The notes under the pieces were generated by a model that saw nothing but the letters and a program-made list of their open reading frames with translations, had not been told where the DNA came from and ran no database searches. Of a stretch of 64,000 bases of DNA, positions 30,459-38,547 are shown in pieces. The stretch's first letter is position 1. Each line of letters opens with the position of its first letter. The position numbers were made by a program, and so were the translations under genes. The stretch covers positions 31,948 through 95,947 of the forward strand of contig NZ_JARZHH010000046.1 of the NCBI RefSeq assembly GCF_029946515.1, given 5' to 3'. Source of the DNA: Polyangium sp. 6x1. GTDB lineage: Bacteria > Myxococcota_A > Polyangia > Polyangiales > Polyangiaceae.

Positions 30459-32440
30459 AGCGATCGATCTCGTTCTTGCTCTCGCTCGCGACGCTCGCCG
30501 CGGCGCCCCTCTGCGCGGAAGCCGCCGAGGAAGGGCGCTTCGACGCGCAGACCTTCCGCCCGTCCGCGGCCCCGCGTGATCTCGTGATGATCCAGAAGTC
30601 CGAGGTCGTCGGCCATCTCTCGCCGACGTTCGGCATCTACACGGACATCGGCCTCGATCCGCTCGCCGTCGCGGCGATCACGACGGGCCAGGAGATCCGC
30701 GCCGTCGGCGCGCGTCTGCAGGTCACGGGCCTCGCGGGCATCGGCTTCTACGACGTCTTCGACATCACGATGGCGATGCCGTTCGTCGCCTGGCAGATGT
30801 CCGACAATCTCCGGCCGCTCGGCAGCGAGGGAGAAATCTCGCCGAGCGCGCTCGGCGATCTTCGTTTCAACACCAAGATTGCGATCCCATATCTGAACCG
30901 CAAAGCCCAGATCAAAGAGGGCTTCGGCATGGCGCTCACGGGCAACTTGAACCTGCCCACGGGCGATCAGAACGCGTTCGCGAGCGACGGCGCCGTCTCC
31001 GGCGGCGTGGGCCTCGTCGCGGATTACCGCTTCAACTTCGGCCTGCTCGTCACGGCAAACACCGGCATCTGGCTCCGGCCCGACCGACAGTTTGCCGGGA
31101 CGAAGGTCGGCGACATGGCGAACTTCGGCATCGGCGCGGAGATGTACGTCGTGCAGCGCTGGGGTTGGTCCGTGCTCGGCGGCGTGTACGGCAGCGTCTC
31201 GATGGTGAAGTTCCCCGACAGCCCCTCGCAGGTCCCGGCCGAGGCGCTCATGGCGATGCGCTGGCAGTGGGCGAGCGGCTTCGGGCTCACGGTCGGCGGC
31301 ACGTTCGGCGCGAACTGCGGGTTCGGCGCGCCCATCTTCCGCGCGTTCGCGGGCCTCACGTGGCAACCTTCGAAGTCGCGCGAGCAGCAGGAGATCGATC
31401 GCCTGAAGCAGGTCGACAGCGAGGATCCCGATCACGACGGCCTCATCGGCGACGCGGATCATTGCCCCGAGCTGCCGGGCGTCCCGCAAAACATGGGCTG
31501 CCCCGACTCGGACTCCGACAAGGACGGCGTCCCCGATCGCGACGACAAGTGCCCGATGGTCGCGGGCGGCCGCGGCGGCTGCCCCGGCGCGTACATCAAG
31601 AACGACGAGATCGTCATCCTCGATCAGGTCCACTTCGCGACGGACAAGGACATCATCCTCGACGATTCGAAGAAGGTGCTCGAGGCGGTCATCACGGTCC
31701 TCAGGGACAACCCCGAGATCCGCTCGATCGAGATCGAGGGCCACACGGACGCGCGCGCGGGCGACGTGTACAACCACAACCTCTCGCAGCGCCGCGTGGA
31801 GAGCGTCCGGGAGTACATGATCCAGCGGGGGATCGATCCCTCGCGCGTCACGGCGAAGGGGTACGGTCACACCAAACCCATCTACGACGACTCGGCGTGC
31901 CTCGGGAAGGACGAGGAGCTCACGGAAGACTGCAAGTTCATGACGCAGACAAACCGCCGCGTCGTCTTCCGCATCAAGGGCCAGGGCAGCGCGCCCGGCG
32001 CGGCCGTGGGCGGCGGCGATACGGTCCTCTCGCCGGGCGACAAGCAGCTCGACGGAGAGGGCGTGATCAACGGGAGCGGCGTGCTGAATGGCGGCAGCAC
32101 CTTGCCGAGCGGCGGCATCCTGCCGAAGGGCAACGGCGTGCTCGACACACGGAATCCAACCCTGCCGAGCAGCACGCTCCCGCGCTCCGGCGAGCAACTG
32201 CAGCCCGATGCGCCGAAGGAAGAGGGCACGGACAAACCGGCCGACGGCAAGGACAAACCCGCGGACAAGCCCGCGGACAAACCGGCCGACGGCAAGGACA
32301 AACCCAAGCCCGGCGCCGCGCCCGCGCCCACCACGCAGAAGCCCGGCGTCGCGCCCGCCGCACCGAAGCCCGGCGCCGCCCCTGCACCCGCCGCGCCGAA
32401 GCCCGGCGCCGCACCCGCGAAGCCCACGGCGCCGCGCTGA
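30455..32440 (+). CDS. traB: TraB-like OmpA-family outer membrane protein
   Basis: 661 residues from the GTG at 30455, which overlaps the TGA of the TraA gene (GTGA), indicating translational coupling. After a signal peptide ending near 'AEAAEEG' the first 300 residues are beta-strand-rich, probably a barrel. About 325-375 are Asp-rich thrombospondin type 3-like calcium repeats ('[15 protein letters not shown]', '[15 protein letters not shown]'). About 385-500 form an OmpA-like peptidoglycan-binding domain ('[13 protein letters not shown]', '[12 protein letters not shown]', 'TNRRVVFRI'). The remaining 155 residues are a low-complexity tail, first Gly/Ser/Asn then Lys/Pro/Ala repeats. TraB is the required partner of TraA in outer membrane exchange. 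Confidence 0.82.
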   Translation: MKRSISFLLSLATLAAAPLCAEAAEEGRFDAQTFRPSAAPRDLVMIQKSEVVGHLSPTFGIYTDIGLDPLAVAAITTGQEIRAVGARLQVTGLAGIGFYDVFDITMAMPFVAWQMSDNLRPLGSEGEISPSALGDLRFNTKIAIPYLNRKAQIKEGFGMALTGNLNLPTGDQNAFASDGAVSGGVGLVADYRFNFGLLVTANTGIWLRPDRQFAGTKVGDMANFGIGAEMYVVQRWGWSVLGGVYGSVSMVKFPDSPSQVPAEALMAMRWQWASGFGLTVGGTFGANCGFGAPIFRAFAGLTWQPSKSREQQEIDRLKQVDSEDPDHDGLIGDADHCPELPGVPQNMGCPDSDSDKDGVPDRDDKCPMVAGGRGGCPGAYIKNDEIVILDQVHFATDKDIILDDSKKVLEAVITVLRDNPEIRSIEIEGHTDARAGDVYNHNLSQRRVESVREYMIQRGIDPSRVTAKGYGHTKPIYDDSACLGKDEELTEDCKFMTQTNRRVVFRIKGQGSAPGAAVGGGDTVLSPGDKQLDGEGVINGSGVLNGGSTLPSGGILPKGNGVLDTRNPTLPSSTLPRSGEQLQPDAPKEEGTDKPADGKDKPADKPADKPADGKDKPKPGAAPAPTTQKPGVAPAAPKPGAAPAPAAPKPGAAPAKPTAPR

Positions 32441-32447
32441 TCCCCGA

Positions 32448-32476
32448 GGCCTCGCTCCGACGAACGGAGCGAGGCC
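32448..32476 (+). terminator. Terminator-like hairpin after traB
   Basis: A perfect 12-bp stem (arms GGCCTCGCTCCG and its complement, 32448-32459 and 32465-32476) with loop ACGAA lies 8 bp after the traB stop. No T-run follows. Confidence 0.55.
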
Positions 32477-32554
32477 CTCGCCCCTCCCCCACATCCTCAC
32501 GCATCGCGCGCCCGTCCTCGCGGGCGTCGCGATCTTCTTTGGTGCACAAACGAA

Positions 32555-32603
32555 ACGAGGCCGCGGGCGACCCTCCCCTCGCGGAGGGCTCGCGCGCGAC
32601 CTC
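32555..32603 (-). terminator. Terminator-like imperfect hairpin after the lipoprotein gene
   Basis: Two arms of about 20 bases (beginning CGAGGCCGCGGGCGA, ending GCGCGCGACCTCG) pair imperfectly just beyond the 3' end of the minus-strand gene that stops at 32627. With the hairpin at 32448 it separates two convergent units. Confidence 0.45.
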
Positions 32604-32626
32604 GCCTCGAAACGCCTTCTCGGAGG

Positions 32627-33244
32627 CTACTTCTTCGTCGTGGTCTTCGTCGTGGTCTTCGTCTTCGTCGTCGACGTCGAAGACGTCGTGGGCGTCGGCG
32701 TCGGCGTCGTCGCGGCAGCCGTCGGCGTGGGCGGCGTGGTCGCGGCCGCCGTCGGCGTGGGCGGCGGCGACTTCACCTCGCCCGCGGTGTTCAGCGGCGT
32801 CGCCTCCTTCGGCGGGTTCGGATCGGCCGCAGGCACCGGCTCGACGGCCTTGTCGGCATCGGTCCTCGCGCCGAGATCGAGCGGCTTCGACGAGATGCCT
32901 TCGCGCCGGATCCAGACGATCGCCGTGCCGGTGGCGACCTTGCCGTACGAAGCATCCGGCAGGCGAATTTCCTCCTCGATCGCCTCGATCACGGCGTCAC
33001 CGCCCGCCATGCACGCGGCCTTACGGAGCGACCGCAGGCGCTCGGGCTCGGTGCGCGCGCCGGGCTCGCTCTGCACCGGCTCGAGGCGATGGAACTCCCT
33101 GTCGGGCTGGGTCTTGCCCGCGAAGATGGGCATGTCCGTGCAGAACTCGCCGGACGGCGTGCGCATGTCCTGGAAACGCGGAGGCGCAGCACAGGCGACA
33201 AAGATCGCGGCCGTCGCGGCCGAGAAGAGAACGACACGTTGCAT
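32627..33244 (-). CDS. Lipoprotein with Thr/Pro/Lys-rich tail
   Basis: 205 residues from the ATG at 33244; the frame is open to 33508 but overlaps the serA start. Signal 'RVVLFSAATAAIFVAC' gives lipidated Cys18. The first half has a small folded part with two further Cys ('GEFCTDMPIF', 'RKAACMAGGDAVIEAIEEEI'). The second half is a low-complexity run of Thr, Pro and Ala ending in repeats of K-T-T-T-K, likely a disordered cell-wall-spanning or surface segment. No family recognised. It is convergent with traB and divergent from serA. Confidence 0.75.
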   Translation of the reverse strand: MQRVVLFSAATAAIFVACAAPPRFQDMRTPSGEFCTDMPIFAGKTQPDREFHRLEPVQSEPGARTEPERLRSLRKAACMAGGDAVIEAIEEEIRLPDASYGKVATGTAIVWIRREGISSKPLDLGARTDADKAVEPVPAADPNPPKEATPLNTAGEVKSPPPTPTAAATTPPTPTAAATTPTPTPTTSSTSTTKTKTTTKTTTKK

Positions 33245-33398
33245 GGCTATTTTCTTACCAGTTTCTACGCACGTCGTGCAAACGTCGCGTCGAGGCAAAG
33301 AGACACGGCGTGGACGTCCATCCGGGGCCGGACGGTTTTCCGGCTGGCCTGCGCCCGGCCATGCGGTAGACAAGGCGCCCCCCGAACGAGGACGCGCC

Positions 33399-34643
33399 AT
33401 GACCACTGCCCCGGCCGAGCTCCCCCGCGACACGATCCAGGTCCTCCTGCTCGAAAACATCCACCCGAGCGCCACGGAGACCTTCCACGCCTTCAGCGAG
33501 GGGCGCACCTACGCCATCACCCGGAAGAGCAGCGCGCTCAAGGAGGACGAGCTCATCGCCGCCCTCCCCGGCGTCCAGCTCCTCGGCATCCGCAGCAAGA
33601 CCCGCATCACGGCCCGCGTCCTCGAGAACGCCCACGACCTGCTCACCATCGGCTGCTTCTGCATCGGCACGAACCAGGTCGACCTCGTGGCAGCCAACGC
33701 CCGGGGCGTCCCGGTCTTCAACGCGCCGTTCAGCAACACACGCAGCGTCGCCGAGCTGATGATCGGCGAAATCATCCTCCTCGCCCGTCAGCTCGGCGAT
33801 CGCTCGCGCGAGGTGCACACGGGCGTGTGGAAGAAGGTCGCCTCGAATTGCTACGAGGTCCGCGGCAAAGTCCTCGGCATCGTCGGCTACGGGCACATCG
33901 GCCGTCAGCTCGGCGTGCTCGCGGAGGCCGTCGGCATGCGCGTGCTCTACCACGACATCGCCGCACGCCTGCCGATGGGCAACAACCGCTCCGTCCCCTC
34001 GCTCGCGGCCCTGCTCGCCGAGTCCGACTTCGTCTCGCTGCACGTCCCCGAGACCGCGGAGACGCGCAACATGATCGGCGCAGCCGAGCTCGCAAAGATG
34101 CGCAAAGGCAGCTACCTGCTCAACGCGAGCCGCGGCACCGTCGTGGACATCGCAGCGCTCGTCGCGGCCCTCAAGAGCGGCCACCTCGCAGGCGCAGCGA
34201 TCGACGTCTACCCCGAGGAGCCCGAGTCGAACACGGACCAGTTCAAGACCGAGCTCCAAGGCCTCGCAAACGTCCTGCTCACGCCGCACATCGGCGGCTC
34301 GACGGAGGAGGCGCAGGAGGCCATCGGGCGCGAAGTCGCGGCCGTCCTCGGCAAGTTCGCAGCGATGGGCGCGACGACGGGCTCGGTAAACTTCCCGCAG
34401 GTCGAGCTCCCGCCCGTGAAGGGCACGCACCGCATCCTGAACGTGCACCGCAACGAGCCCGGCGTGCTCCGCGACGTGAACCGCGTCGTCGCCGACCTCA
34501 ACGCCAACATCGACAGCCAGTTCCTCGCAACCGAAGGCGCAATCGGTTACCTCATCATGGATCTGGAGCAGGACGTCTCCGCCGAAGTGAGCCGCAGGAT
34601 CCAGGCATTGCCGTCGAACATCCGGACGCGCGTCGTGTATTAG
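33399..34643 (+). CDS. serA: D-3-phosphoglycerate dehydrogenase
   Basis: 414 residues from the ATG at 33399, close to E. coli SerA (410). The N-terminal substrate domain contains 'LGIRSKTRITARVLE' and 'TIGCFCIGTNQVDL'; the NAD domain has 'GIVGYGHIGRQLG', the catalytic Arg in 'NASRGT', Glu in 'DVYPEEP' and His in 'TPHIGGSTEEAQ'. A C-terminal ACT domain ('RNEPGVLRDVNRVVADLNAN') implies serine feedback control. It catalyses oxidation of 3-phosphoglycerate, the first step of serine synthesis. The gene ends 7 bp before repeat copy B, beyond which an FAD-linked D-2-hydroxyacid dehydrogenase gene is convergent. Confidence 0.96.
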   Translation: MTTAPAELPRDTIQVLLLENIHPSATETFHAFSEGRTYAITRKSSALKEDELIAALPGVQLLGIRSKTRITARVLENAHDLLTIGCFCIGTNQVDLVAANARGVPVFNAPFSNTRSVAELMIGEIILLARQLGDRSREVHTGVWKKVASNCYEVRGKVLGIVGYGHIGRQLGVLAEAVGMRVLYHDIAARLPMGNNRSVPSLAALLAESDFVSLHVPETAETRNMIGAAELAKMRKGSYLLNASRGTVVDIAALVAALKSGHLAGAAIDVYPEEPESNTDQFKTELQGLANVLLTPHIGGSTEEAQEAIGREVAAVLGKFAAMGATTGSVNFPQVELPPVKGTHRILNVHRNEPGVLRDVNRVVADLNANIDSQFLATEGAIGYLIMDLEQDVSAEVSRRIQALPSNIRTRVVY

Positions 34644-34650
34644 GAGCGTC

Positions 34651-34960
34651 GCGCTGGGGCGTTGCCCCAGGCCCCAGCAGGGGCTGTCCGCCCCTGCACC
34701 CGGACCAGCGCAAGCGCTGGACTCGGGGTCGCTGAACTGCGCAATGCGCAGTTCAGCGAACGGCCGGGTCAAGACCACAGGCGATCCTGCCCATCAAGAC
34801 AGCCGCGCTGACGGTTCGACCGGCAACGCCCCCCATGGTCTTGCCACCGGCCTGTGGAAGAACTGCGCGGAGCGCAGTGCTTCCATCAAAGGTCCAGGGC
34901 TGGCCCTGGTTCGGGTCGAGGGGCGAATAGCCCCCGCGGGGCCCGGGGCAGCGCCCCGGC
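34651..34960. repeat. Palindromic hairpin-rich repeat, copy B
   Basis: Same architecture as the copy at 12073-12388. Left-arm hairpins are CTGGGGC-GTT-GCCCCAG, GCAGGGGC-TGTCC-GCCCCTGC, CCAGCGC-AA-GCGCTGG and a 12-bp stem with arms GCTGAACTGCGC; the right arm has a 14-bp stem with one mismatch, CCAGGGC-TG-GCCCTGG and CCGGGGC-AGC-GCCCCGG. It fills the gap between the convergent serA and FAD-dehydrogenase genes and could end transcription from both sides. Confidence 0.88.
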
Positions 34961-34973
34961 TCCACGCCTCCCG

Positions 34974-36365
34974 CTAGAACACCTTCCCTGGATTCATGAT
35001 CCCCAGCGGATCGAGCGCTCGCTTGATGGCGCGCATGATCTCGATCTCCGTCGCGGATCGCGAATAGCCGAGGTAATCCTTCTTCAGGAGACCGATGCCG
35101 TGCTCTGCCGAGATGGACCCTCGGTATTTTCGGACGAGCTCGAACATCGTGTGATCGGCCTCGTGTGTTTGCGCGAGGAATGCGGACTTCTCCATTGCGT
35201 CGGGCTTCATCACGTTCACGTGTAGGTTTCCGTCGCCGATGTGCCCGAACAGTGCGATTTCCCAGCCCGGGTAGCGCGCTTCGAAGATGCTCTCGAGCTC
35301 TGCGCAGAAGCCTTCGAGCTCCTGGATGGGCAGGGCGATGTCGTTTTTGTGGGGCATTCCGGTTGCGCTCAGGCTCTCGCTGATTCCCTCGCGCAGTGCC
35401 CAGATTGCGGCGGCCTCGCCTGCGTGTTGCGCGAGGGTCCCGTCTGTTACCACGCCTCGCTCGAACAGCGATCCGATCCATGCTTCGAGCGCGTCTGGCT
35501 CGGCGCGCTCCACTTCGAGTAGCACGTAATAGTCGCTCGGCGCCGAGAGCGGCTCGCGCACGCTCCGGTGCCGCCGCACGCGCGCCATGCACTTTTCCGT
35601 GAAGAACTCGTAGGCTGTGATCACGAATGGACCCGTGCGCGCCTCCTTGAAGAGCGCGAGCACGCCGGCGAGGTTTGGCACGGCGAACAGCAGCACGTCG
35701 AGCTTACCGGGCAGCCGCGTCAGCTTCAGGGTCGCTTCCGTGATGATGCCGAGCGTCCCTTCGCTCCCGATGAAGAGCTGCCGCAGATCGATCCCTGTGT
35801 TGTTTTTTTCGAGGGCCCCGCCGAGCTCGAGCACCTCACCGCTTGCGAGCACCACTTCCAGACCGAGCACCCACTGCCGCGTCAGCCCGTAGCGGATCAC
35901 CTTCACGCCGCCTGCGTTCGTCGCGATGTTCCCGCCTACCTGGCTCGATCCCTTCGACGCGAAATCCACGGGCCAGGTCAGGCCGTGCTCGGCCACGTGC
36001 CGGTGCACCTCCTCCGTCACTGCGCCGGCTTGCACGCGCACCGTCCCGCCGAGCACGTCCACGGGGTTCATCCGCCGCATCCGCGACAGCGACACCACGA
36101 CCTCGCCGTGCGCCGCCACGGCGCCTGCTGCGAGCCCCGTCCGCCCGCCCGAGGGCACGATCGGTACTTGAAACGCTGTGCAGAGCTTCAGCAGCCGCGA
36201 CACCTCGTCCGTCGTGCGAGGCAGCGCAACGGCGGCGGGGCGCGGCTCGTGCACCTTCGTCCAGTCGCGACCGAAGGTGGCCAGGTCGGAAGGGTCGACC
36301 GAGAGGAAATCGGCTGGGAAATCGCGGGCGACGGCGGCGAGGAACCCTTCGGGCAGAGCGGTCAT
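34974..36365 (-). CDS. FAD-linked D-2-hydroxyacid dehydrogenase (GlcD/D2HGDH type)
   Basis: 463 residues from the ATG at 36365. The PCMH-type FAD-binding domain shows 'PSGGRTGLAAGAVA', 'DFASKGSSQVGGNIATNAGG' and 'FIGSEGTLGIITEATL'; the C-terminal FAD-oxidase domain has the metal/substrate motif 'FGHIGDGNLHVNV' and 'SAEHGIGLLKKDYL'. This fits the family of D-lactate, glycolate and D-2-hydroxyglutarate dehydrogenases. Because SerA enzymes of several bacteria make D-2-hydroxyglutarate as a side reaction, and this gene faces serA, D-2-hydroxyglutarate oxidation is an attractive guess. It is divergent from the LysA-like gene with back-to-back promoters. Confidence 0.92.
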   Translation of the reverse strand: MTALPEGFLAAVARDFPADFLSVDPSDLATFGRDWTKVHEPRPAAVALPRTTDEVSRLLKLCTAFQVPIVPSGGRTGLAAGAVAAHGEVVVSLSRMRRMNPVDVLGGTVRVQAGAVTEEVHRHVAEHGLTWPVDFASKGSSQVGGNIATNAGGVKVIRYGLTRQWVLGLEVVLASGEVLELGGALEKNNTGIDLRQLFIGSEGTLGIITEATLKLTRLPGKLDVLLFAVPNLAGVLALFKEARTGPFVITAYEFFTEKCMARVRRHRSVREPLSAPSDYYVLLEVERAEPDALEAWIGSLFERGVVTDGTLAQHAGEAAAIWALREGISESLSATGMPHKNDIALPIQELEGFCAELESIFEARYPGWEIALFGHIGDGNLHVNVMKPDAMEKSAFLAQTHEADHTMFELVRKYRGSISAEHGIGLLKKDYLGYSRSATEIEIMRAIKRALDPLGIMNPGKVF

Positions 36366-36371
36366 GGTCGG

Positions 36372-36400
36372 TCGATACAGTGCCCGCGTCCTCCCTGCAA
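36372..36400 (-). promoter_or_regulatory. Putative promoter of the FAD dehydrogenase gene, leaderless type
   Basis: On the minus strand TTGCAG (36400-36395), 17 bp, TATCGA (36377-36372), six bases before the ATG at 36365. The plus-strand promoter for the LysA-like gene begins 15 bp away. Confidence 0.45.
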
Positions 36401-36414
36401 CCGGCAAGCGCCGC

Positions 36415-36442
36415 TTGACGTGACGGCCCCCACGGCTACCAC
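36415..36442 (+). promoter_or_regulatory. Putative promoter of the LysA-like gene, leaderless type
   Basis: TTGACG (36415-36420), 16 bp, TACCAC (36437-36442), seven bases before the ATG at 36450. Confidence 0.45.
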
Positions 36443-36449
36443 GAGCCCG

Positions 36450-37781
36450 ATGAGTCGTTGGCTCGAACGTACTCGCCTGGAAGATGCCTCCGCCGTGCTC
36501 CGGCGCGCCCTCAGCGAAGGCTTCCTTCCTCCGCAGGAGCCTTACGACCCCTACGCCGAGTACAACCCGTCCGCCATCTTCCACGACCTCGGCCGCGTCC
36601 GCGCGCGCGTCGCCGAGCTCCACGCGCTCTTTCCCGAGGGCACGCTGCACGCCGTCGCCGTCAAGGCGAATCCCCTCGTCGAGGTCCTCCGCGTGCTCGT
36701 CGAGGCGGGCGTGGGCCTCGAGGCGGCCTCGCTCGAAGAGGTCCACCTCGCGATCCATGCCGGCTGCCAGCCCTTCCGTATCGTCTTCGACTCGCCTGCG
36801 AAGACCTGCAACGACATCGCTGCGAGCCTCGCGCACCGCCTCCGGCTCAACGTCGACAACTTCGACGAGCTTGCTCGGATTGCGGCGATGCTCGGGAGGG
36901 TCAACCCGCCGCTCGTCGGCCTCCGCGTCAATCCTCAGGTCGGCGGCGGATCCATCGCGCTCACCAGCGTCGCGACCCGCTCCTCGAAGTTCGGCGTTCC
37001 GATCGAGCGGCGGGACGAGATCATCGCTGCGTTCGAGGCATACCCCCTCCTCCGCGCGCTGCACGTGCACGTGGGCTCGCAGGGCATGCCGCTCGAAACG
37101 CTCGTCGAGGGGGTTTCCCGGGTCTATGCGCTTCGCGAAGACATCGAGCGCCGCGTCGGCCAAGGCCGCATCCACACGTTCGATATCGGCGGCGGCCTGC
37201 CCGTCGCTTACCGGCCCGAGGACGAGGCCATCTCCCTCTCGGCCTACGTCGACGCGCTGAAAAGCAAGGTCCCCGGGCTCTTCTCCGACGACCTCTCCCT
37301 CGTGACGGAGTTTGGCCGGGCCATTCACGCGACGGCCGGCTGGGCCGTGAGCCGCGTCGAATACGTCAAGCAAGCCGGCGACGAGCGCCTCGCCGTCATC
37401 CACCTCGGCGCCGATCTCCTGACCCGACGCGCCTATCGCCCGGACGAATGGCACCACGAAATCGATGTCCTCGACGCGGAGGGGCGACCGAAGGCCGGGC
37501 CGACGGAGCCGGTCACGATCGTCGGCCCCCTTTGCTTCTCGGGCGACGTCCTCGCCCGGAACATCGCCCTGCCCCGCATCGAACCCGAGGATTTCGTCCT
37601 GATCCACGACGTCGGCGCCTATACGCTCGGCATGTGGTCCCGCCATTGCAGCCGCCGCATCCCTCTCGTCCTCGGCTACGACGGCGACGACCTCTCCGTG
37701 CTCCGGAACCGCGAGACGCTCGACGACGTCGTCGCCTTCTGGAGCCGCTCGCGGGTGCAGCCCGACCGAAACGAATCGTGA
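36450..37781 (+). CDS. LysA-like fold-type III PLP decarboxylase
   Basis: 443 residues from the ATG at 36450. PLP-binding Lys72 is in 'HAVAVKANPLVEVL'; other family motifs are 'HVHVGSQGMPLE', 'FDIGGGLPVAY' and 'DVGAYTLGMWSRH'. The overall match is to diaminopimelate/ornithine-type decarboxylases. Two motifs differ from true diaminopimelate decarboxylases: E-F-G-R replaces E-P-G-R, and the C-E-S-x-D motif reads C362-F363-S-G-D. The missing Glu normally contacts the far end of diaminopimelate, so another amino acid or a nascent secondary product may be the substrate. It is convergent with a SAM methyltransferase gene, four bases apart. Confidence 0.85.
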   Translation: MSRWLERTRLEDASAVLRRALSEGFLPPQEPYDPYAEYNPSAIFHDLGRVRARVAELHALFPEGTLHAVAVKANPLVEVLRVLVEAGVGLEAASLEEVHLAIHAGCQPFRIVFDSPAKTCNDIAASLAHRLRLNVDNFDELARIAAMLGRVNPPLVGLRVNPQVGGGSIALTSVATRSSKFGVPIERRDEIIAAFEAYPLLRALHVHVGSQGMPLETLVEGVSRVYALREDIERRVGQGRIHTFDIGGGLPVAYRPEDEAISLSAYVDALKSKVPGLFSDDLSLVTEFGRAIHATAGWAVSRVEYVKQAGDERLAVIHLGADLLTRRAYRPDEWHHEIDVLDAEGRPKAGPTEPVTIVGPLCFSGDVLARNIALPRIEPEDFVLIHDVGAYTLGMWSRHCSRRIPLVLGYDGDDLSVLRNRETLDDVVAFWSRSRVQPDRNES

Positions 37782-37785
37782 AGCG

Positions 37786-38484
37786 CTACCGCCGCGAGGG
37801 CGGTATCCTGTGCGGCCGGTGCTCCTGCTTTACCCACAGCCGGAGGTGCGGCGCGCCTTCGGGGTCCTCCTCGACGATCTCGTAATCGGGCGGCATCTTC
37901 CCGCCGAACCCCTGGTACGTCACGACCCGCATTCCGGGCGGCGCGGCTTCGAGCGCGGCTTCGATCCGCGTCACGTCCTCCTGGAACCGCTCCAGCGACA
38001 GGGGCACATCCCCGTCCATCTGCCACGACGGCGCGACGAGGTTCTCCTCGAACGGATTGTAAAAATAGAGCGCGTCGAAATACGAAAAATCGATGTCCTC
38101 GATCGTCCCGTGCACGAGCCGCGCGTTCCTCGCTCCCACGGCGGCGAGCACCTCGCGGCCCACGTCCACGAGCGCCTGCCTTTGCTCGATCCCGACGAAA
38201 ATGCTCTCCGTGACGAGCGCGCCGACGAGGCAGAATTTCCCCACGCCCGCGCCCACGTCGAGCACGCGCGCCCGTCCCTCCTCTGCGCAGAGCTTGGCCG
38301 CGCGCACTGCCACCGCGACGGGCGTCCAGAATCGCGACGAGAGCTCGCGAATGCCTTGGGGATACAGCGCGTCCAGCGCCTCGTCGGTCACGGGCTCGCC
38401 TGCGCGGAGCGCCTCGATCGTTTCCCACTGGGACGCAGAGAGCACGAGGGTGCCTGGACGGTGATGCGGGAGAACGGCGCGCAT
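37786..38484 (-). CDS. Class I SAM-dependent methyltransferase
   Basis: 232 residues. Motif I 'VLDVGAGVGKF' (74-84), motif II acidic residue in 'IFVGIEQRQALVDVGRE', and a post-motif 'FSYFDALYFYNPFEENL' in which N-P-F resembles the NPPF/DPPF loops of some N- or protein methyltransferases. The first 60 residues are a helical cap. No signal peptide. The substrate cannot be told. It follows the Dam gene on the same strand with a 63-bp gap that contains a hairpin. Confidence 0.85.
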   Translation of the reverse strand: MRAVLPHHRPGTLVLSASQWETIEALRAGEPVTDEALDALYPQGIRELSSRFWTPVAVAVRAAKLCAEEGRARVLDVGAGVGKFCLVGALVTESIFVGIEQRQALVDVGREVLAAVGARNARLVHGTIEDIDFSYFDALYFYNPFEENLVAPSWQMDGDVPLSLERFQEDVTRIEAALEAAPPGMRVVTYQGFGGKMPPDYEIVEEDPEGAPHLRLWVKQEHRPHRIPPSRR

Positions 38485-38502
38485 GTGCGGTTCATCGGAC
38501 CC

Positions 38503-38523
38503 GGGCTCCGGGAACGGGAGCCC
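38503..38523 (-). terminator. Short hairpin downstream of dam
   Basis: GGGCTCC (38503-38509) pairs with GGAGCCC (38517-38523) across a 7-base loop, between the Dam stop at 38548 and the next start at 38484. It could attenuate or end transcription; no T-run. Confidence 0.3.
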
Positions 38524-38547
38524 TTCGGAGGGACGCTCGCGGCCGTT

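Noticed and set aside
30206..32500. A 764-codon antisense frame across traB.
   Set aside because: Composition is typical of an antisense shadow (Arg, Ala, Val, Asp alternating) and the plus-strand OmpA-domain gene explains the region.
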